A stretch of 64,000 nt of DNA from Mycetohabitans sp. B8 (GCF_021991875.1 NZ_JAHLKR010000018.1:124001-188000), one strand, 5' to 3'. Counted from the first letter of the stretch, positions 19,547-28,713 are shown. Numbers and translations are program-made. Notes: generated from the sequence alone by a model not told the origin.

Positions 19547-19902
19547 TTAATCGAACAGTGTGGCAATCTGCCCGGGCGGCCGTCCAATCACAGCCCGGGA
19601 ATCGCGAACAACGATCGGGCGTTGCAACAATGCGGGATGGTCGGAAACCGCCTTGAGAAGCGCGTCCTCAGATAGCGAGCATCGTCCAACCCCAGTTCGG
19701 TGAAGGCCGGCTCGTTCTCCCGGATCATTTCGCGCACCGACACACCCAACAATGCATGCAGCTGTTTCAAATCGTCGAGTGTAGGGGGTGTTTTCAAATA
19801 TTCAACCGTCCGGACCTCTTCGCGTCCCGCCAACTCGTCAACCAGCAAGGCATAGGCGGCGCGTGATTTCGAACAACGGGGATTATGGTAAATCGTAATC
19901 AT
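19547..19902 (-). pseudogene. arsC: arsC-family arsenate reductase, frameshifted
   Basis: The reading from 19902 encodes MITIYHNPRCSKSRAAYALL, with the catalytic Cys of glutaredoxin-coupled ArsC proteins. It continues through EYLKTPPTLDDLKQLHALLG to GLDDAR. At about 19672 the frame is lost. The neighbouring frame supplies the expected end, SEDALLKAVSDHPALLQRP and then VVRDSRAVIGRPPGQIATLF, stopping at 19547. That second part contains the Arg-containing substrate segment, so the in-frame product (32 foreign residues) would lack it. One indel is the only lesion, so recent decay or a sequencing error are both possible. Confidence 0.83.
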
Positions 19903-20220
19903 GGATACCTCAGTCGCGACACGAAAAAAATAAAGGGCATCATTGTGCACTGTGAGTAACGTGCAGGCACGCGTAACGCATCGCGCCATTGCCAACGCTC
20001 ATCCACGGCCTCAGCAGCACATAAAATTTTATAAAAAATAAACTATTTCGATATCAATCGAATGAAAACGATCGCTGAGGCCTGTGATATGAGGGCCGAT
20101 TGGTAATACGTGAGAGGTAGCCACTCCGTAGTAAAGCAGTACTGCATCAACTCGCTGGTTAACAGCGGCAACGACGAATGACCGATCCCTATGGGCAGCA
20201 AACCAACGGAAGAGACGAAG

Positions 20221-20236
20221 CTTTATGCGCATAAAG
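20221..20236. other. parS site 1
   Basis: CTTTATGCGCATAAAG is a perfect 16-bp palindrome, 740 bp before parA. The same 14-bp core occurs at two further places around parA, which marks it as the ParB centromere site. It resembles the parS type I recall for secondary Burkholderia chromosomes. Confidence 0.8.
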
Positions 20237-20814
20237 TCGGCACGGTATGTACTGTAGCAGCCATTCACCCGTTTCGTCTGCCTGCCTTCGCGACCGGTGC
20301 TGGCTTTCAGCATCAAGCTCGAGTACCTGACACGCAAAACGCCTCGCCAAAACATTGACTTCGCTTCGCTGGGGACCAACACACGTCTAAGGTTCACTGC
20401 ATCGTGCTTACGATCGATGCAAAAATCACTGACCCGACCTGTGATAGGGTCCCCTTCGCACGATTCTCCTGCATATTGGAAATAACGTCCGATCAAGGCT
20501 CACGGAGTCTTCGTCGCAGCAAAGAGGAAATCATTAATCATCGGCTCAGATATATCCAGGTGCGCACAGCATTTACTGTCAACGACAAGCTATGGGTGGT
20601 TGCCTGGATCGATTGGGTAGACAAGGCGACTCCGGCTCGTCGGCATCTGGTATAGCGCAACGATCGGTAAGTCCCAAGGGACACCGTTTACAAAACACTT
20701 AGACAAGCCGTCACGGATGTCGCTGTTACTCACGCCATGCCGCCAGGTGGGCTAAGTCAGCGCCGTACCCTGTATAGACCACCACAGAAGCAGAACACGC
20801 AGTTGCTCGTGCGT
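20237..20814. other. Spacer between parS sites, no recognised gene
   Basis: Short open frames exist on both strands but none resembles a known protein or has a good ribosome site. The region probably serves as centromere-proximal DNA and contains the upstream part of the parA promoter. Confidence 0.35.
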
Positions 20815-20852
20815 CCTCGTGGCCTCGTGGCCTCGTGGCCTCGTGGCCTCGT
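20815..20852. repeat. 8-bp tandem repeat before parA
   Basis: The unit CCTCGTGG is repeated four times and followed by a partial fifth copy. It ends 6 bp before parS site 2. Copy number is likely to vary by slippage between strains. Confidence 0.75.
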
Positions 20853-20857
20853 CCTAA

Positions 20858-20871
20858 TTTATGCGCATAAA
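20858..20871. other. parS site 2
   Basis: The 14-bp palindrome TTTATGCGCATAAA lies 92 bp before the parA start, in the likely parAB promoter region. The outermost base pair present in sites 1 and 3 is lost here (A..G). Confidence 0.8.
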
Positions 20872-20962
20872 GTCGTGGCCGAACGACATCAGCCGAATGG
20901 ATTATGGATTTTCAATCACAACTTCCGATATACTCCTTAAAGTTTATCTAAGGGAGTAACGA

Positions 20963-21622
20963 GTGGCAGCTGAAATCATTGCGGTTACTCAGCAGAAGGG
21001 GGGCGTGGGCAAGAGCACGATCGCAATGCATCTTGGTGCAGCGTTCCACGAAAGAGAAAAGAAAGTTTTGGTCGTCGACGCGGACGGACAAAATACGTTG
21101 GTCCACTGGTCCAGCGCCGCGAGTGAAGAATCGGGCATTCCGTTCCCGATTGTGAACTTAGCGGAGGCAGGGGGCCAGATTCATAGAGAAATCAAGAAAT
21201 TCGTCAATGATTACGATCTCATCATTGTGGATTGCCCGCCATCGATTACAGAGAAGGTCTCTGGCGTCGTACTGCTGGCGGCCAGTATCGCGATTGTGCC
21301 AACGTCGTCGTCGCCGGCCGACTATTGGTCGAGCGTTGGTCTGGTCAAGCTGATCCAGCAAGCGCAGACAATGAACGAAGATTTGAAAGCCGTCTTTCTC
21401 CTCAACAAGACCGAAGAAAAACGGATGCTGACACGCGAGTTGAAGCGCGCGCTCGAGGAACTCGGCTTTCCACTTTTAAAAACTCAGATCCCTACCCGCG
21501 AGTGCTACAAGCAGGCGATGGCGTTGGGACAAACCGTCCTGCAAATGTCAGACCGTGGCGCCAAGCTGGCAAGCGCCGAAATCCGAGCCTGCGCCGATGA
21601 AATCGCGGCGCTGTTGCAGTGA
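20963..21622 (+). CDS. parA: ParA partition ATPase
   Basis: The 219-residue protein is a short-form (type Ib-like) ParA. It has the deviant Walker A motif KGGVGKST at residues 12-19, a Walker A' (VLVVDADGQ) at about residue 35 and Walker B LIIVDCPPS. It lacks the N-terminal helix-turn-helix of long ParAs, so it should move ParB-parS complexes over the nucleoid without being the repressor itself. Start is GTG at 20963 with AAGGGAG just upstream. parB follows after a 23-base gap that holds parS site 3. Confidence 0.93.
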   Translation: MAAEIIAVTQQKGGVGKSTIAMHLGAAFHEREKKVLVVDADGQNTLVHWSSAASEESGIPFPIVNLAEAGGQIHREIKKFVNDYDLIIVDCPPSITEKVSGVVLLAASIAIVPTSSSPADYWSSVGLVKLIQQAQTMNEDLKAVFLLNKTEEKRMLTRELKRALEELGFPLLKTQIPTRECYKQAMALGQTVLQMSDRGAKLASAEIRACADEIAALLQ

Positions 21623-21638
21623 CTTTATGCGCATAAAG
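21623..21638. other. parS site 3, overlapping the parB ribosome site
   Basis: CTTTATGCGCATAAAG occupies the parA-parB gap. Its last bases (AAG) are the start of the parB Shine-Dalgarno AAGGAG at 21636-21641. Confidence 0.82.
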
Positions 21639-21645
21639 GAGCCGT

Positions 21646-22749
21646 ATGAAATCCTCTCAACTCGCCCGAGGCTTCCAGGCACGGCCGGATACGACGACCA
21701 GCGAAAAACGAACGGCACTAGAACGCCTCAACGCGATCGACACATGGGTCAAGCAACCCGGTAGCCCCAATACGTCCGAACCGGTCGCAATTGCGAAAAA
21801 GGACGGGGCGCCTAACCCGTCCGAGACCATGACCCCGGACACTAACGAATCGGCGGCGTACCGCGCATGGCGTACCGCAAGTGGATACACGCCGGGACAG
21901 GTCATTGAGCTACCACTGAAAGCGATCAAACCCAGTCCCTTCAATCCGCGCCATTTCTACCTGAAGTCGTCGATTGCCGAACTTGCCGTGAACCTTGCCA
22001 AGCAAGGTCAGCAGCAGGCTATTCACGTCATTCCGGATCATCAAAACCCCGGTGCATTCTTCGTCAGTGACGGCGGCCGCCGCGTGCGGGCATTGAGAGA
22101 GGCCAACAAGGAAAGTGTAAGAGCAATCGTCGTAGACTTGCCCATTGGCATTGAGAGCTATAAGCTCGGCTATGATTTGAACGTTCAGCGGGACTCGCAA
22201 ACAGTCTTCGACAACGCAATCGTATGGCGGCGCTTTCTCGATGAGCAGCACTTCCAAAGTCAACGCGAACTTGCCGAGCATCTTGGCATCGATGAGTCGA
22301 CAGTTGCCGTCGCCTTAGGCATTGCGAAACTCCCGGAAGCCGTCATGCAGGAAATGGTGGCGAGGCCGGATCGATTTGGCTCTAACATGGCGTACCAAGT
22401 TGCTCGGTATCATTCCGCAAAGGGTACCGATGCCACGCTTCGACTGATCAACAAGATCATCGCCGAAGACCTCAGCACCCGGCAAGTCGCCGATATCGTC
22501 AAGGGTAGGGCAGTGTCTAGCGACGCGCCCAAGCCGCTACGCCGACAGCGCTACGCGCAACGGCTGGAGATCAAAGTCGAGGGAGCGACACTCGGTGACC
22601 TAAAGTCGTATGGTGACGACCGCCTTGAGCTGAAGCTGAAGGGACTGACTCGAGAAAAGCGTGACGAATTGTTGGCGCAGATCGAAGCGCTATTGATGCC
22701 GAAAACCTCTGATACCGACGGCCGCGGCGTCAACTCAACCGACGTGTAA
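21646..22749 (+). CDS. parB: ParB centromere-binding protein
   Basis: The 367-residue protein has a disordered N-terminal 80 residues. A ParB/Srx nuclease-like domain follows: IELPLKAIKPSPFNPRHFY, then GQQQAIHVIP and SDGGRRVRALRE with its CTP-binding GGRR-type box. Next comes a helix-turn-helix (QRELAEHLGIDESTVAVALGIAKLP) that reads parS. The C-terminal part resembles RepB/ParB partner domains of megaplasmids and ends with a dimerisation tail. It should load on the TTTATGCGCATAAA palindromes and be segregated by the adjacent ParA. Start ATG at 21646 follows AAGGAG. Confidence 0.93.
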   Translation: MKSSQLARGFQARPDTTTSEKRTALERLNAIDTWVKQPGSPNTSEPVAIAKKDGAPNPSETMTPDTNESAAYRAWRTASGYTPGQVIELPLKAIKPSPFNPRHFYLKSSIAELAVNLAKQGQQQAIHVIPDHQNPGAFFVSDGGRRVRALREANKESVRAIVVDLPIGIESYKLGYDLNVQRDSQTVFDNAIVWRRFLDEQHFQSQRELAEHLGIDESTVAVALGIAKLPEAVMQEMVARPDRFGSNMAYQVARYHSAKGTDATLRLINKIIAEDLSTRQVADIVKGRAVSSDAPKPLRRQRYAQRLEIKVEGATLGDLKSYGDDRLELKLKGLTREKRDELLAQIEALLMPKTSDTDGRGVNSTDV

Positions 22750-22787
22750 CACCCCGCACGCGCCACCGGCAGCGTCCTCTAAGGCGA

Positions 22788-24134
22788 TCATGCCGCGGCG
22801 CGTGCGTGGTTCAACGTGAACGCAAGTAGATCACCATCCGTCGGCTCGCCCCACGTTTTCAGCGCCAGCCAATCAAAAAAGGCCGTCTCGGCGATCTTCG
22901 ACGTGATGCCACGCTTACGCCATTCGTCCCGCAGGTGAGCGCCCAGACCCGGCAACGCTTCTTCCTCGAACGATTTCCGGGCGAAATCCCGCCCCGCGTC
23001 ATCCTGCTCGTCATAAAGCTCGCGCGCCTGTTTGCGACGATACGCAGCGTATTCTGCCAATAACCGGGCCTTTGGATCCTCCTCTCCAGCCACCTTCTTG
23101 ACTTGCAACGTTGGGACTTCCTCGACTGGCGGCGCGTACCCCTTCTTCAATGCGTCCTTGAAGAGTGCCGCGGCACTGCGCACCGCAGGCAGCGTCGTGC
23201 TACGCATCCGTTGCTCGGTCATCTGTAAAGCGGCGCGAATGCGGTTCTCTTCACTGTCGGCGTACAGCGTCTGCGCCTCTTTCAACGGAATACCGAGCTT
23301 GACCATGCGATCGACCAACGTGCTGTCGAACACGTTTGGATGTTCATCAAGCGCCAGCATCGGCTGCTTGCGCTCCGCTACCCGGAACTGGATTTCCGAT
23401 ACACGCCGCCCTTCACGATGCTCGATCAATTCGACATTGATATTGGTTACCGCATTCACTTCCGCGATAGCCGGACGAAGATAATCGCGCTTGAAATACT
23501 TATATTCACGCTTAGCTTCATCGCCGGCCTCTGAATCAGGTGTTCCGGACAGGATGGGACGCCACCACTGCCACGGCTCACGCATCGTAAGATGACTCGG
23601 ATTGGTCAAGTAGCGTACGCAAATCTCATACAGTGCCAGCCCAGCACTACTACGCAGTTGGCTTTGGAATTGCAAGCTCAGGCGGGCATACTGGACCGGG
23701 TCGAGAAGCTTCTTCTTGATCTTCGGGGCGAACGAGAACTCAACCCATACACGCCGGGTGGTCGCATCCTCGAGAATTTCGGCATCCGCGATCAACGTCG
23801 AGATACCCCACTTGCGCCCCGGCTTCTGGCTCGATGTTCCGGTGCTCCATTCAACCTGCACCGATACCATCCGACGCAAATGCTCTTTGACCAGCGCCGT
23901 GTCATTAGAGTCGAATGCGGAATTCGCGACGATATCCGAAAGCAACGCCCGATAGGTGTCGCCCGACTCATCGGCCTGCTGCGCGACAGCCAACAGCACA
24001 TTGAACAGCTTGCGAGTCAGCAAGGTAATCTTACCGTTCTTGGGCTGAATCGCGATGGCTTCGACGGCCTTGCGCAACTCCGACGAGTTTGGGCTGACGA
24101 CATCGGTCTTCTTCTTTGCAACGCGGGTGGCCAT
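22788..24134 (-). CDS. repA: Rep_3-family replication initiator
   Basis: The 448-residue protein has the tandem winged-helix layout of RepE/RepA-type (Rep_3) plasmid initiators. WH1 (KNGKITLLTRKLFNVLLAVA) is followed by SAGLALYEICVRYL, then WH2 around YKYFKRDYLRPAIAEVNAVTNINVELIEHREGRRV. The C-terminal 170 residues form the extension seen in initiators of Burkholderia secondary chromosomes and megaplasmids. Such proteins bind iterons as monomers to open the origin and bind an inverted repeat as dimers to repress themselves. Both site types lie directly upstream (24200-25463). Transcription runs away from the iterons. Confidence 0.9.
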   Translation of the reverse strand: MATRVAKKKTDVVSPNSSELRKAVEAIAIQPKNGKITLLTRKLFNVLLAVAQQADESGDTYRALLSDIVANSAFDSNDTALVKEHLRRMVSVQVEWSTGTSSQKPGRKWGISTLIADAEILEDATTRRVWVEFSFAPKIKKKLLDPVQYARLSLQFQSQLRSSAGLALYEICVRYLTNPSHLTMREPWQWWRPILSGTPDSEAGDEAKREYKYFKRDYLRPAIAEVNAVTNINVELIEHREGRRVSEIQFRVAERKQPMLALDEHPNVFDSTLVDRMVKLGIPLKEAQTLYADSEENRIRAALQMTEQRMRSTTLPAVRSAAALFKDALKKGYAPPVEEVPTLQVKKVAGEEDPKARLLAEYAAYRRKQARELYDEQDDAGRDFARKSFEEEALPGLGAHLRDEWRKRGITSKIAETAFFDWLALKTWGEPTDGDLLAFTLNHARAAA

Positions 24135-24199
24135 GTGTCAGGTCCGGACAGTGGTTGCTTGAAGAATACCCGCTATGGTGAGCGCCGTCTACATCCATC

Positions 24200-24222
24200 G
24201 TCTCACCCCTAAAGGGTGAGAC
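24200..24222. promoter_or_regulatory. Inverted iteron half-sites, rep operator
   Basis: GTCTCACCC and GGGTGAGAC form a perfect 9-bp inverted repeat with a 5-base spacer, 66 bp before the rep start. The arms match the CTCACC half of the iterons. This is the arrangement expected for a Rep dimer autorepression site. Confidence 0.75.
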
Positions 24223-24254
24223 GTCGCGAAAGTACGCACCTCACCGCGATATAC

Positions 24255-25463
24255 TCCCGAAAGTCCTCACCTTTGAAAAACCAGGCTAATACGGTGATGC
24301 CCCTTGTCACTGGGGCTGCAGGGACATGCACAACCGCAGCCGCCTCTACGGACCCTAAAATTGAATCCTGAAAAGCCTCACCTTCGAGCTGTCGCGAAAT
24401 TCATACACCGACTAAGATAGGCTGCATGTCCTTGTCCTTAAAGCAATTTTTATTACGATCGTAGATAAGCAGGGAATAATTACAGGCCTTTCCTGAAAAC
24501 TCTCACCATTGATCAACAATCTCCGCCCAGCTGACTTGGCATGGGCAGAACAACGGGCTCTTATTGCGCGGCAGTAGCTCCCGAAAACGCTCACCGCTGC
24601 CGAGTGGAAAGCCGCCACGGTCCACCATCGGCCATATAACATACTAAAAACGCTCTTCACAGCCCTCAAAAAGGGAGCGCCTATTCGTTAAAACTCCATG
24701 CGACCTCGGGAGCACACGCTGTGGGTCCCGAAAAACCTCACCTTTACGTACGGCATTGTGCAGCGTCAAACCCGGCAGGGATGCCCCTTCCTTCTACCCT
24801 AAGGCCCCGAAAAAGCTCACCTTCATAGCATGATAGTGATAATTCAATGCCAAGAATGCTTTGCAAATCAATTACTTAACGAAATTGGACGGCCCATACT
24901 GCATAACCAACCGATCAAAATGTCCCCGTATGCTCACACTGGCCGATCCTGTAAAACCTCACCTTAGCACCCGGCGGCGGCCACTGCATGTCCTACCTAA
25001 GCTGCAATACAGGTCCCGAAAACGCTCACCTGACGGTGCCACCACGCTCACTTGAGCGAAATATTCAGGCTGGAAGTCCCGCTCAATACGCCTTGCTGCC
25101 ACCAAACACCATCCATCTTGCATCGACTCCCGTATTGGCTCACCTTGGAAAGCGCTCAGGTCCCGAAAAACTTCACCATGCACAATAATTGAGCAACGGA
25201 AGACGGCTCCACGCGTCAATCACCACCTCCCGAAAAGTCTCACCATCATGTTCCCGAGACGAATACTCCACTGTACAAACGCTTTGCTGGTTGCGGGTCT
25301 GCGCGGGTAACCTCCTGAAAATCCTCACCTATCGTCATCACGGATGCGCGATCCACTCCCGAATCCGCTCACGATGTTTCCCGTCACTCCTCACCGGACT
25401 CCCTGAACCCCATCACCGTGGTATCCCGTGAGACCTCACCTGAGTTCCCGAAAATGTTCACCT
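24255..25463 (+). repeat. Dispersed direct iterons, replication origin
   Basis: About eighteen copies of an 18-bp motif with consensus TCCCGAAAANNCTCACCT lie in the same orientation. Good copies start at 24255, 24366, 24491, 24579, 24726, 24805, 24947, 25014, 25161, 25228, 25313 and 25446. Weaker copies start at 24923, 25128, 25357, 25379, 25400 and 25424. Spacing is irregular, about 60-155 bp at first and tightening to about 20-45 bp after 25313, unlike the tight arrays of most iteron plasmids. No coding sequence is credible in this stretch. It is the best candidate origin for the Rep protein encoded next door. Confidence 0.85.
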
Positions 25464-25899
25464 TGGCGCCCGGAAAGCCATGCTGGGTAAGGGTTTGAGA
25501 TGGCGTTAACGTTTTTAAAGATACTTCTACGTGTTCTTATTAACTGACTCAAAGAACCCCGCGAGACCTTGAAAAACAACCATCGGTACGATGTGCTGCC
25601 GTGTTTGCCCTTTAACTAAGATCACTGAAGTAGCAACTGCTACGCGCCTTCTTCTTAGCTAAGCGGAACACCACGACCACTTAACGAAGCTAACGAGCAT
25701 GACCCACTGTGCTAGCGATGCTCGTGAAACATCGAGTAAAGTCCTATGGAATACGCCAAGTGGTTAGAAATTAAGGAGATTCTTGACGTCGTAGCTTAAT
25801 GTTTCACGCTGATTCTAGCTCTTTTGACCAAAGAGACTGTGACCTAGCGTTCTGTCGGGGAAAGTAACATTCAACGAACAAATTAGTAGCGAAATTTAC
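25464..25899. other. Origin-distal spacer, no recognised gene
   Basis: These bases are more AT-rich than average and lack iterons and credible genes. They could hold the strand-opening region of the origin, but I did not find a DnaA-box cluster. Confidence 0.35.
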
Positions 25900-25920
25900 G
25901 TAATTTGTTATAATTGTTAC
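25900..25920 (+). promoter_or_regulatory. Promoter and imperfect palindrome before the KfrA-like gene
   Basis: A perfect TATAAT -10 element lies within an imperfect palindrome with GTAA and TTAC ends, 25 bp before the start codon. KfrA proteins repress their own promoters at such sites. Confidence 0.45.
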
Positions 25921-25945
25921 ACTTGACCACGTTGGACCGACTTCA

Positions 25946-27115
25946 ATGAATGAAGAAGACAAGCAAGTGATACGAGGCGAACTAGCAGGCCTGAGAGCCC
26001 AAGGCACCCGGCGCCGCGAATTGTCACTGCATGCGTGTAAACGTCTGTTTTTCGATCATGGGGTCCGTCCGACACTGGCCAACGTTCGGGAATTGACGGG
26101 TGTCGGCAGTGCCAGCGATATTCCAAAAGATATCGAGTTTTTCTGGGAGCGAGTACGAGACACGTCGAAGGTTCGGATCGACACCGGTGTGCTACCACCA
26201 ACACTGCACAGTACCGCTGGCGAACTGCTTCGCGGCCTTTACGATGCCGCACTTGCCGCAGCACGGGAAGAACTCGCACAAGAACGTGTTGAGATGCAAC
26301 AGACTATCGCCACAGCAGAGCAAAAAGCTCGGGATGCGCAGTTGTTGTATGAGCATACCCGTGCCGAATTGCAACGGCATCACGATGCGTGGGCGGGTGC
26401 AGCACTCAAAGAAGGAGAATCGGCCGAGCGGCTGGCAACCGAACGAGCCCTAGCCAGGCGGGCACACGAACAAGTCGTCTTGCTGGAAGGCCGGTTGGCG
26501 GATAGCAAAGCGGAGATTTTGACGTTACGCAACAAAGTCGAATCGTTACAGACCGAGTTGAAAGCCCGCACTGAACACTACGCGGCAGAGATCAAGGACG
26601 CTATCACGAACGCCGAGCGCCGGGTCAAGCCGTTGCTGGTTGAACTGGACGCGCTACGTTCAGCCGCTTCTTCGTACCAAGCGGGCTTGCGCGAGCAAAG
26701 TCGTAAGGAATTCGAGCATGTCCAGCAACTAGCAGCAATCAAAGCCCGCGCCGACACTCTGCAAAACCAACTGGATATAAAGTCGGACGAAGTCGATCGG
26801 TTGAGCCGGCAGATAGAGCAATGCCGCGTGCAAGCGGGCGTACCGTCGGCACTTGGCAGATTGGTTGCCGACCTGGCATTGGCTGGCCGTCTCACCCATG
26901 AGGAAGTGGCGTCGATTGGTACCGCTGTTGACGGTTACGTCGCACTGCCATCAACATGTGCGGCATGCGGTGATGCCGAGCCTGAATTGTATGAGCACGA
27001 TGGACGCTTCGAATTGCAATGTCCAGCGTGCGAGCGTACCTCCGGCGAAGTTCCTTCTCGGCTGTCCGCCTACAACCGATTTGCCGCTGCAGTCTCGCCA
27101 TCTGTATCAGGCTGA
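25946..27115 (+). CDS. KfrA-like DNA-binding coiled-coil protein
   Basis: The 389-residue protein has three visible parts. Residues 1-75 resemble the KfrA N-terminal DNA-binding domain (RPTLANVRELTGVGSASDIPKDIEFFWERVR). Residues about 85-275 are a long coiled coil rich in Ala, Glu, Arg and Gln. The C-terminus holds a four-cysteine zinc-ribbon-like segment (CAACGD, then LQCPACER). KfrA in IncP plasmids is an autorepressing accessory stability protein. Lying between two oppositely oriented iteron groups, this gene is embedded in the replication region. The zinc-ribbon tail is unusual for KfrA as I know it. Confidence 0.75.
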   Translation: MNEEDKQVIRGELAGLRAQGTRRRELSLHACKRLFFDHGVRPTLANVRELTGVGSASDIPKDIEFFWERVRDTSKVRIDTGVLPPTLHSTAGELLRGLYDAALAAAREELAQERVEMQQTIATAEQKARDAQLLYEHTRAELQRHHDAWAGAALKEGESAERLATERALARRAHEQVVLLEGRLADSKAEILTLRNKVESLQTELKARTEHYAAEIKDAITNAERRVKPLLVELDALRSAASSYQAGLREQSRKEFEHVQQLAAIKARADTLQNQLDIKSDEVDRLSRQIEQCRVQAGVPSALGRLVADLALAGRLTHEEVASIGTAVDGYVALPSTCAACGDAEPELYEHDGRFELQCPACERTSGEVPSRLSAYNRFAAAVSPSVSG

Positions 27116-27211
27116 GCGTGGAACAAGCGGCTTGCAGCGCCGTCAGCCTGACAGCTTGCGACACCGCTAGACCGGCGCGATGTACTGATGCAAGGCGGCA
27201 CGCTGCACTCA

Positions 27212-27988
27212 AAGGTGAGGTTTTTCGGGAGCCATCGTTCGGTGCGTTGCGGGGCGGCCATGCTCGCACCTGAACAGGTCTAAAAGGGCAGCGCGTCGCC
27301 GGATCTCTCATGAGGTGAGCTTTTCCGGGGACTGAAAGGTGAGGTTTTACAGGATCAGCACATGAGCCGCCACGGGGATCAGCGGCTTACTATTCTGCCG
27401 TGCCATTCGGTTGTTCGCCGAACGTGCTCGACAACGTATCTGCGTTCGACTAGGTCTTAGGTCGAGCGTGTTGCCTCTGCATCCGCGCTTACAGTCGGCA
27501 GGTCCATGTTGTTGTGCTGTCGCCCACATCAGCGTAAAGGTGAAGGTTTTCGGGACCTATAGCAACGCCCGGGCAATTCGTTGCACGTCGCGGACGTCAT
27601 TTTCCTGCGGTAATCAGTGGAACGCGATGGATGGGTGGATAGTTGCTGGCCAACGCCTATCCCTTCGACACGTCAGTATCCAAGCGTCGATAACCCTTGG
27701 GGCGTCGTGCCACAACCGGCTATTCAGTACCAGAATCTATCTGCATTACTAGAAAATGGCCTTGACCGTGCGTGCTGAGGTTGGGCAATTCACGCGCATG
27801 CGCACGACCCGCCACTAAAAAGACAGCAACATGGACGTTGTCAGCAGCGCGCATAGCTAGGTCCCGTGCTAAAAATCGCAGATGTGTCAACGATGGCTGG
27901 CCTCGAGCTCACATCGGATAGCTAATCTTTAAAAAAGGGGCAGTCGGCGCGGATGCGGCTTCTACGGCTAAGGTGAGGATTTACGGGA
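27212..27988 (-). repeat. Iterons in reverse orientation
   Basis: Five copies of the same motif occur on the other strand, reading AGGTGAGGTTTTTCGGGA or close to it. They start at 27213, 27313, 27337, 27538 and 27971. They face the main array across the KfrA-like gene. No gene is credible from 27116 to 28056, so this stretch can be regarded as the second arm of the origin or as an incompatibility/handcuffing region. Confidence 0.8.
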
Positions 27989-28056
27989 GAAGGGGAAGCT
28001 TCAGCAGCAAGCCATGATCGTAACTTACCAACGTGAAGGGGCTCGCGTCGCCGTTA

Positions 28057-28692
28057 TCATGGGTGTACGACGACCAACAGCGCCGAGGCTTTGCCCTTGC
28101 CTGCGTTGCGAATGGTGTGCGGTCTGTCCGCCGGGTAGCGCGCCGTTTCCCCCGCCTTCAGTTTGCGGCGCGACGCGCCCGATACCAACTCGATGGTGCC
28201 GTGCAGCACGGTTAGGTGCTCATGCGTATGGGGCTCGTGTGCACCGGAAACCAGTGCACCGGCGGGCTGCAGTGTCAATTCATACCACTCGAATCGGCCC
28301 GCCAATTCGATTGGACCCCAGACCCGCAGTTGATATTTCGCGTCCGTGCCGGACAGTGTCGGAATGTCGTGCGGGCCAGCGACTTGTATCGGGTCTGCAT
28401 CATGGCTTGCCGATGCAAACAGGCGGTCCAGGTTGACGCCGAGCGCATGGGTTAGGCGCCAGGCCATCGCGATTGTGGGGTTGGCTTTGTCGCGTTCGAT
28501 GTCGGACAGCATCGACTTGGATACCCCCGCCGCGCGGGACAAATCCTCGAGCGTCATCTTGCGCTCGTTACGCAATTGCTGGATGTGGGCGCCGACACGG
28601 GGAGGTGTAATACCCTTGCCGCTGCGCGTGCTGCCTAGCGGTTTGCGCGGGGTGGTACGGCGCGCCGGCGAGCGTGGGCCGGAACTTGTCAT
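28057..28692 (-). CDS. XRE-family regulator with cupin domain
   Basis: The 211-residue protein has a basic N-terminal leader of about 30 residues. A helix-turn-helix follows (LRNERKMTLEDLSRAAGVSKSMLSDIERDKANPTIAMAWRL). A C-terminal cupin (HEPHTHEHLTVLHGTIELV...ARYPADRPHTIRNAG) probably senses a small ligand. It stands divergent to kbl-tdh with a perfect palindrome between them. It is therefore the likely regulator of threonine catabolism here, with a metabolite of that pathway as a possible ligand. Architecture call is secure; target and ligand are inferred. Confidence 0.88.
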   Translation of the reverse strand: MTSSGPRSPARRTTPRKPLGSTRSGKGITPPRVGAHIQQLRNERKMTLEDLSRAAGVSKSMLSDIERDKANPTIAMAWRLTHALGVNLDRLFASASHDADPIQVAGPHDIPTLSGTDAKYQLRVWGPIELAGRFEWYELTLQPAGALVSGAHEPHTHEHLTVLHGTIELVSGASRRKLKAGETARYPADRPHTIRNAGKGKASALLVVVHP

Positions 28693-28713
28693 AGAGGCCT
28701 CGGTGGAGTAGAT

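Noticed and set aside
20029-20496. 155-residue minus-strand frame containing parS site 1
   Set aside because: No ribosome site or family resemblance; the parS palindrome accounts for part of its sequence.
23592-24212. 206-residue plus-strand frame over rep
   Set aside because: It is antisense to the well-supported Rep_3 gene and has no recognisable motif.
24255-25463. CRISPR array
   Set aside because: The repeats are 18 bp, degenerate and irregularly spaced, with no cas genes; they are iterons next to a Rep_3 gene.
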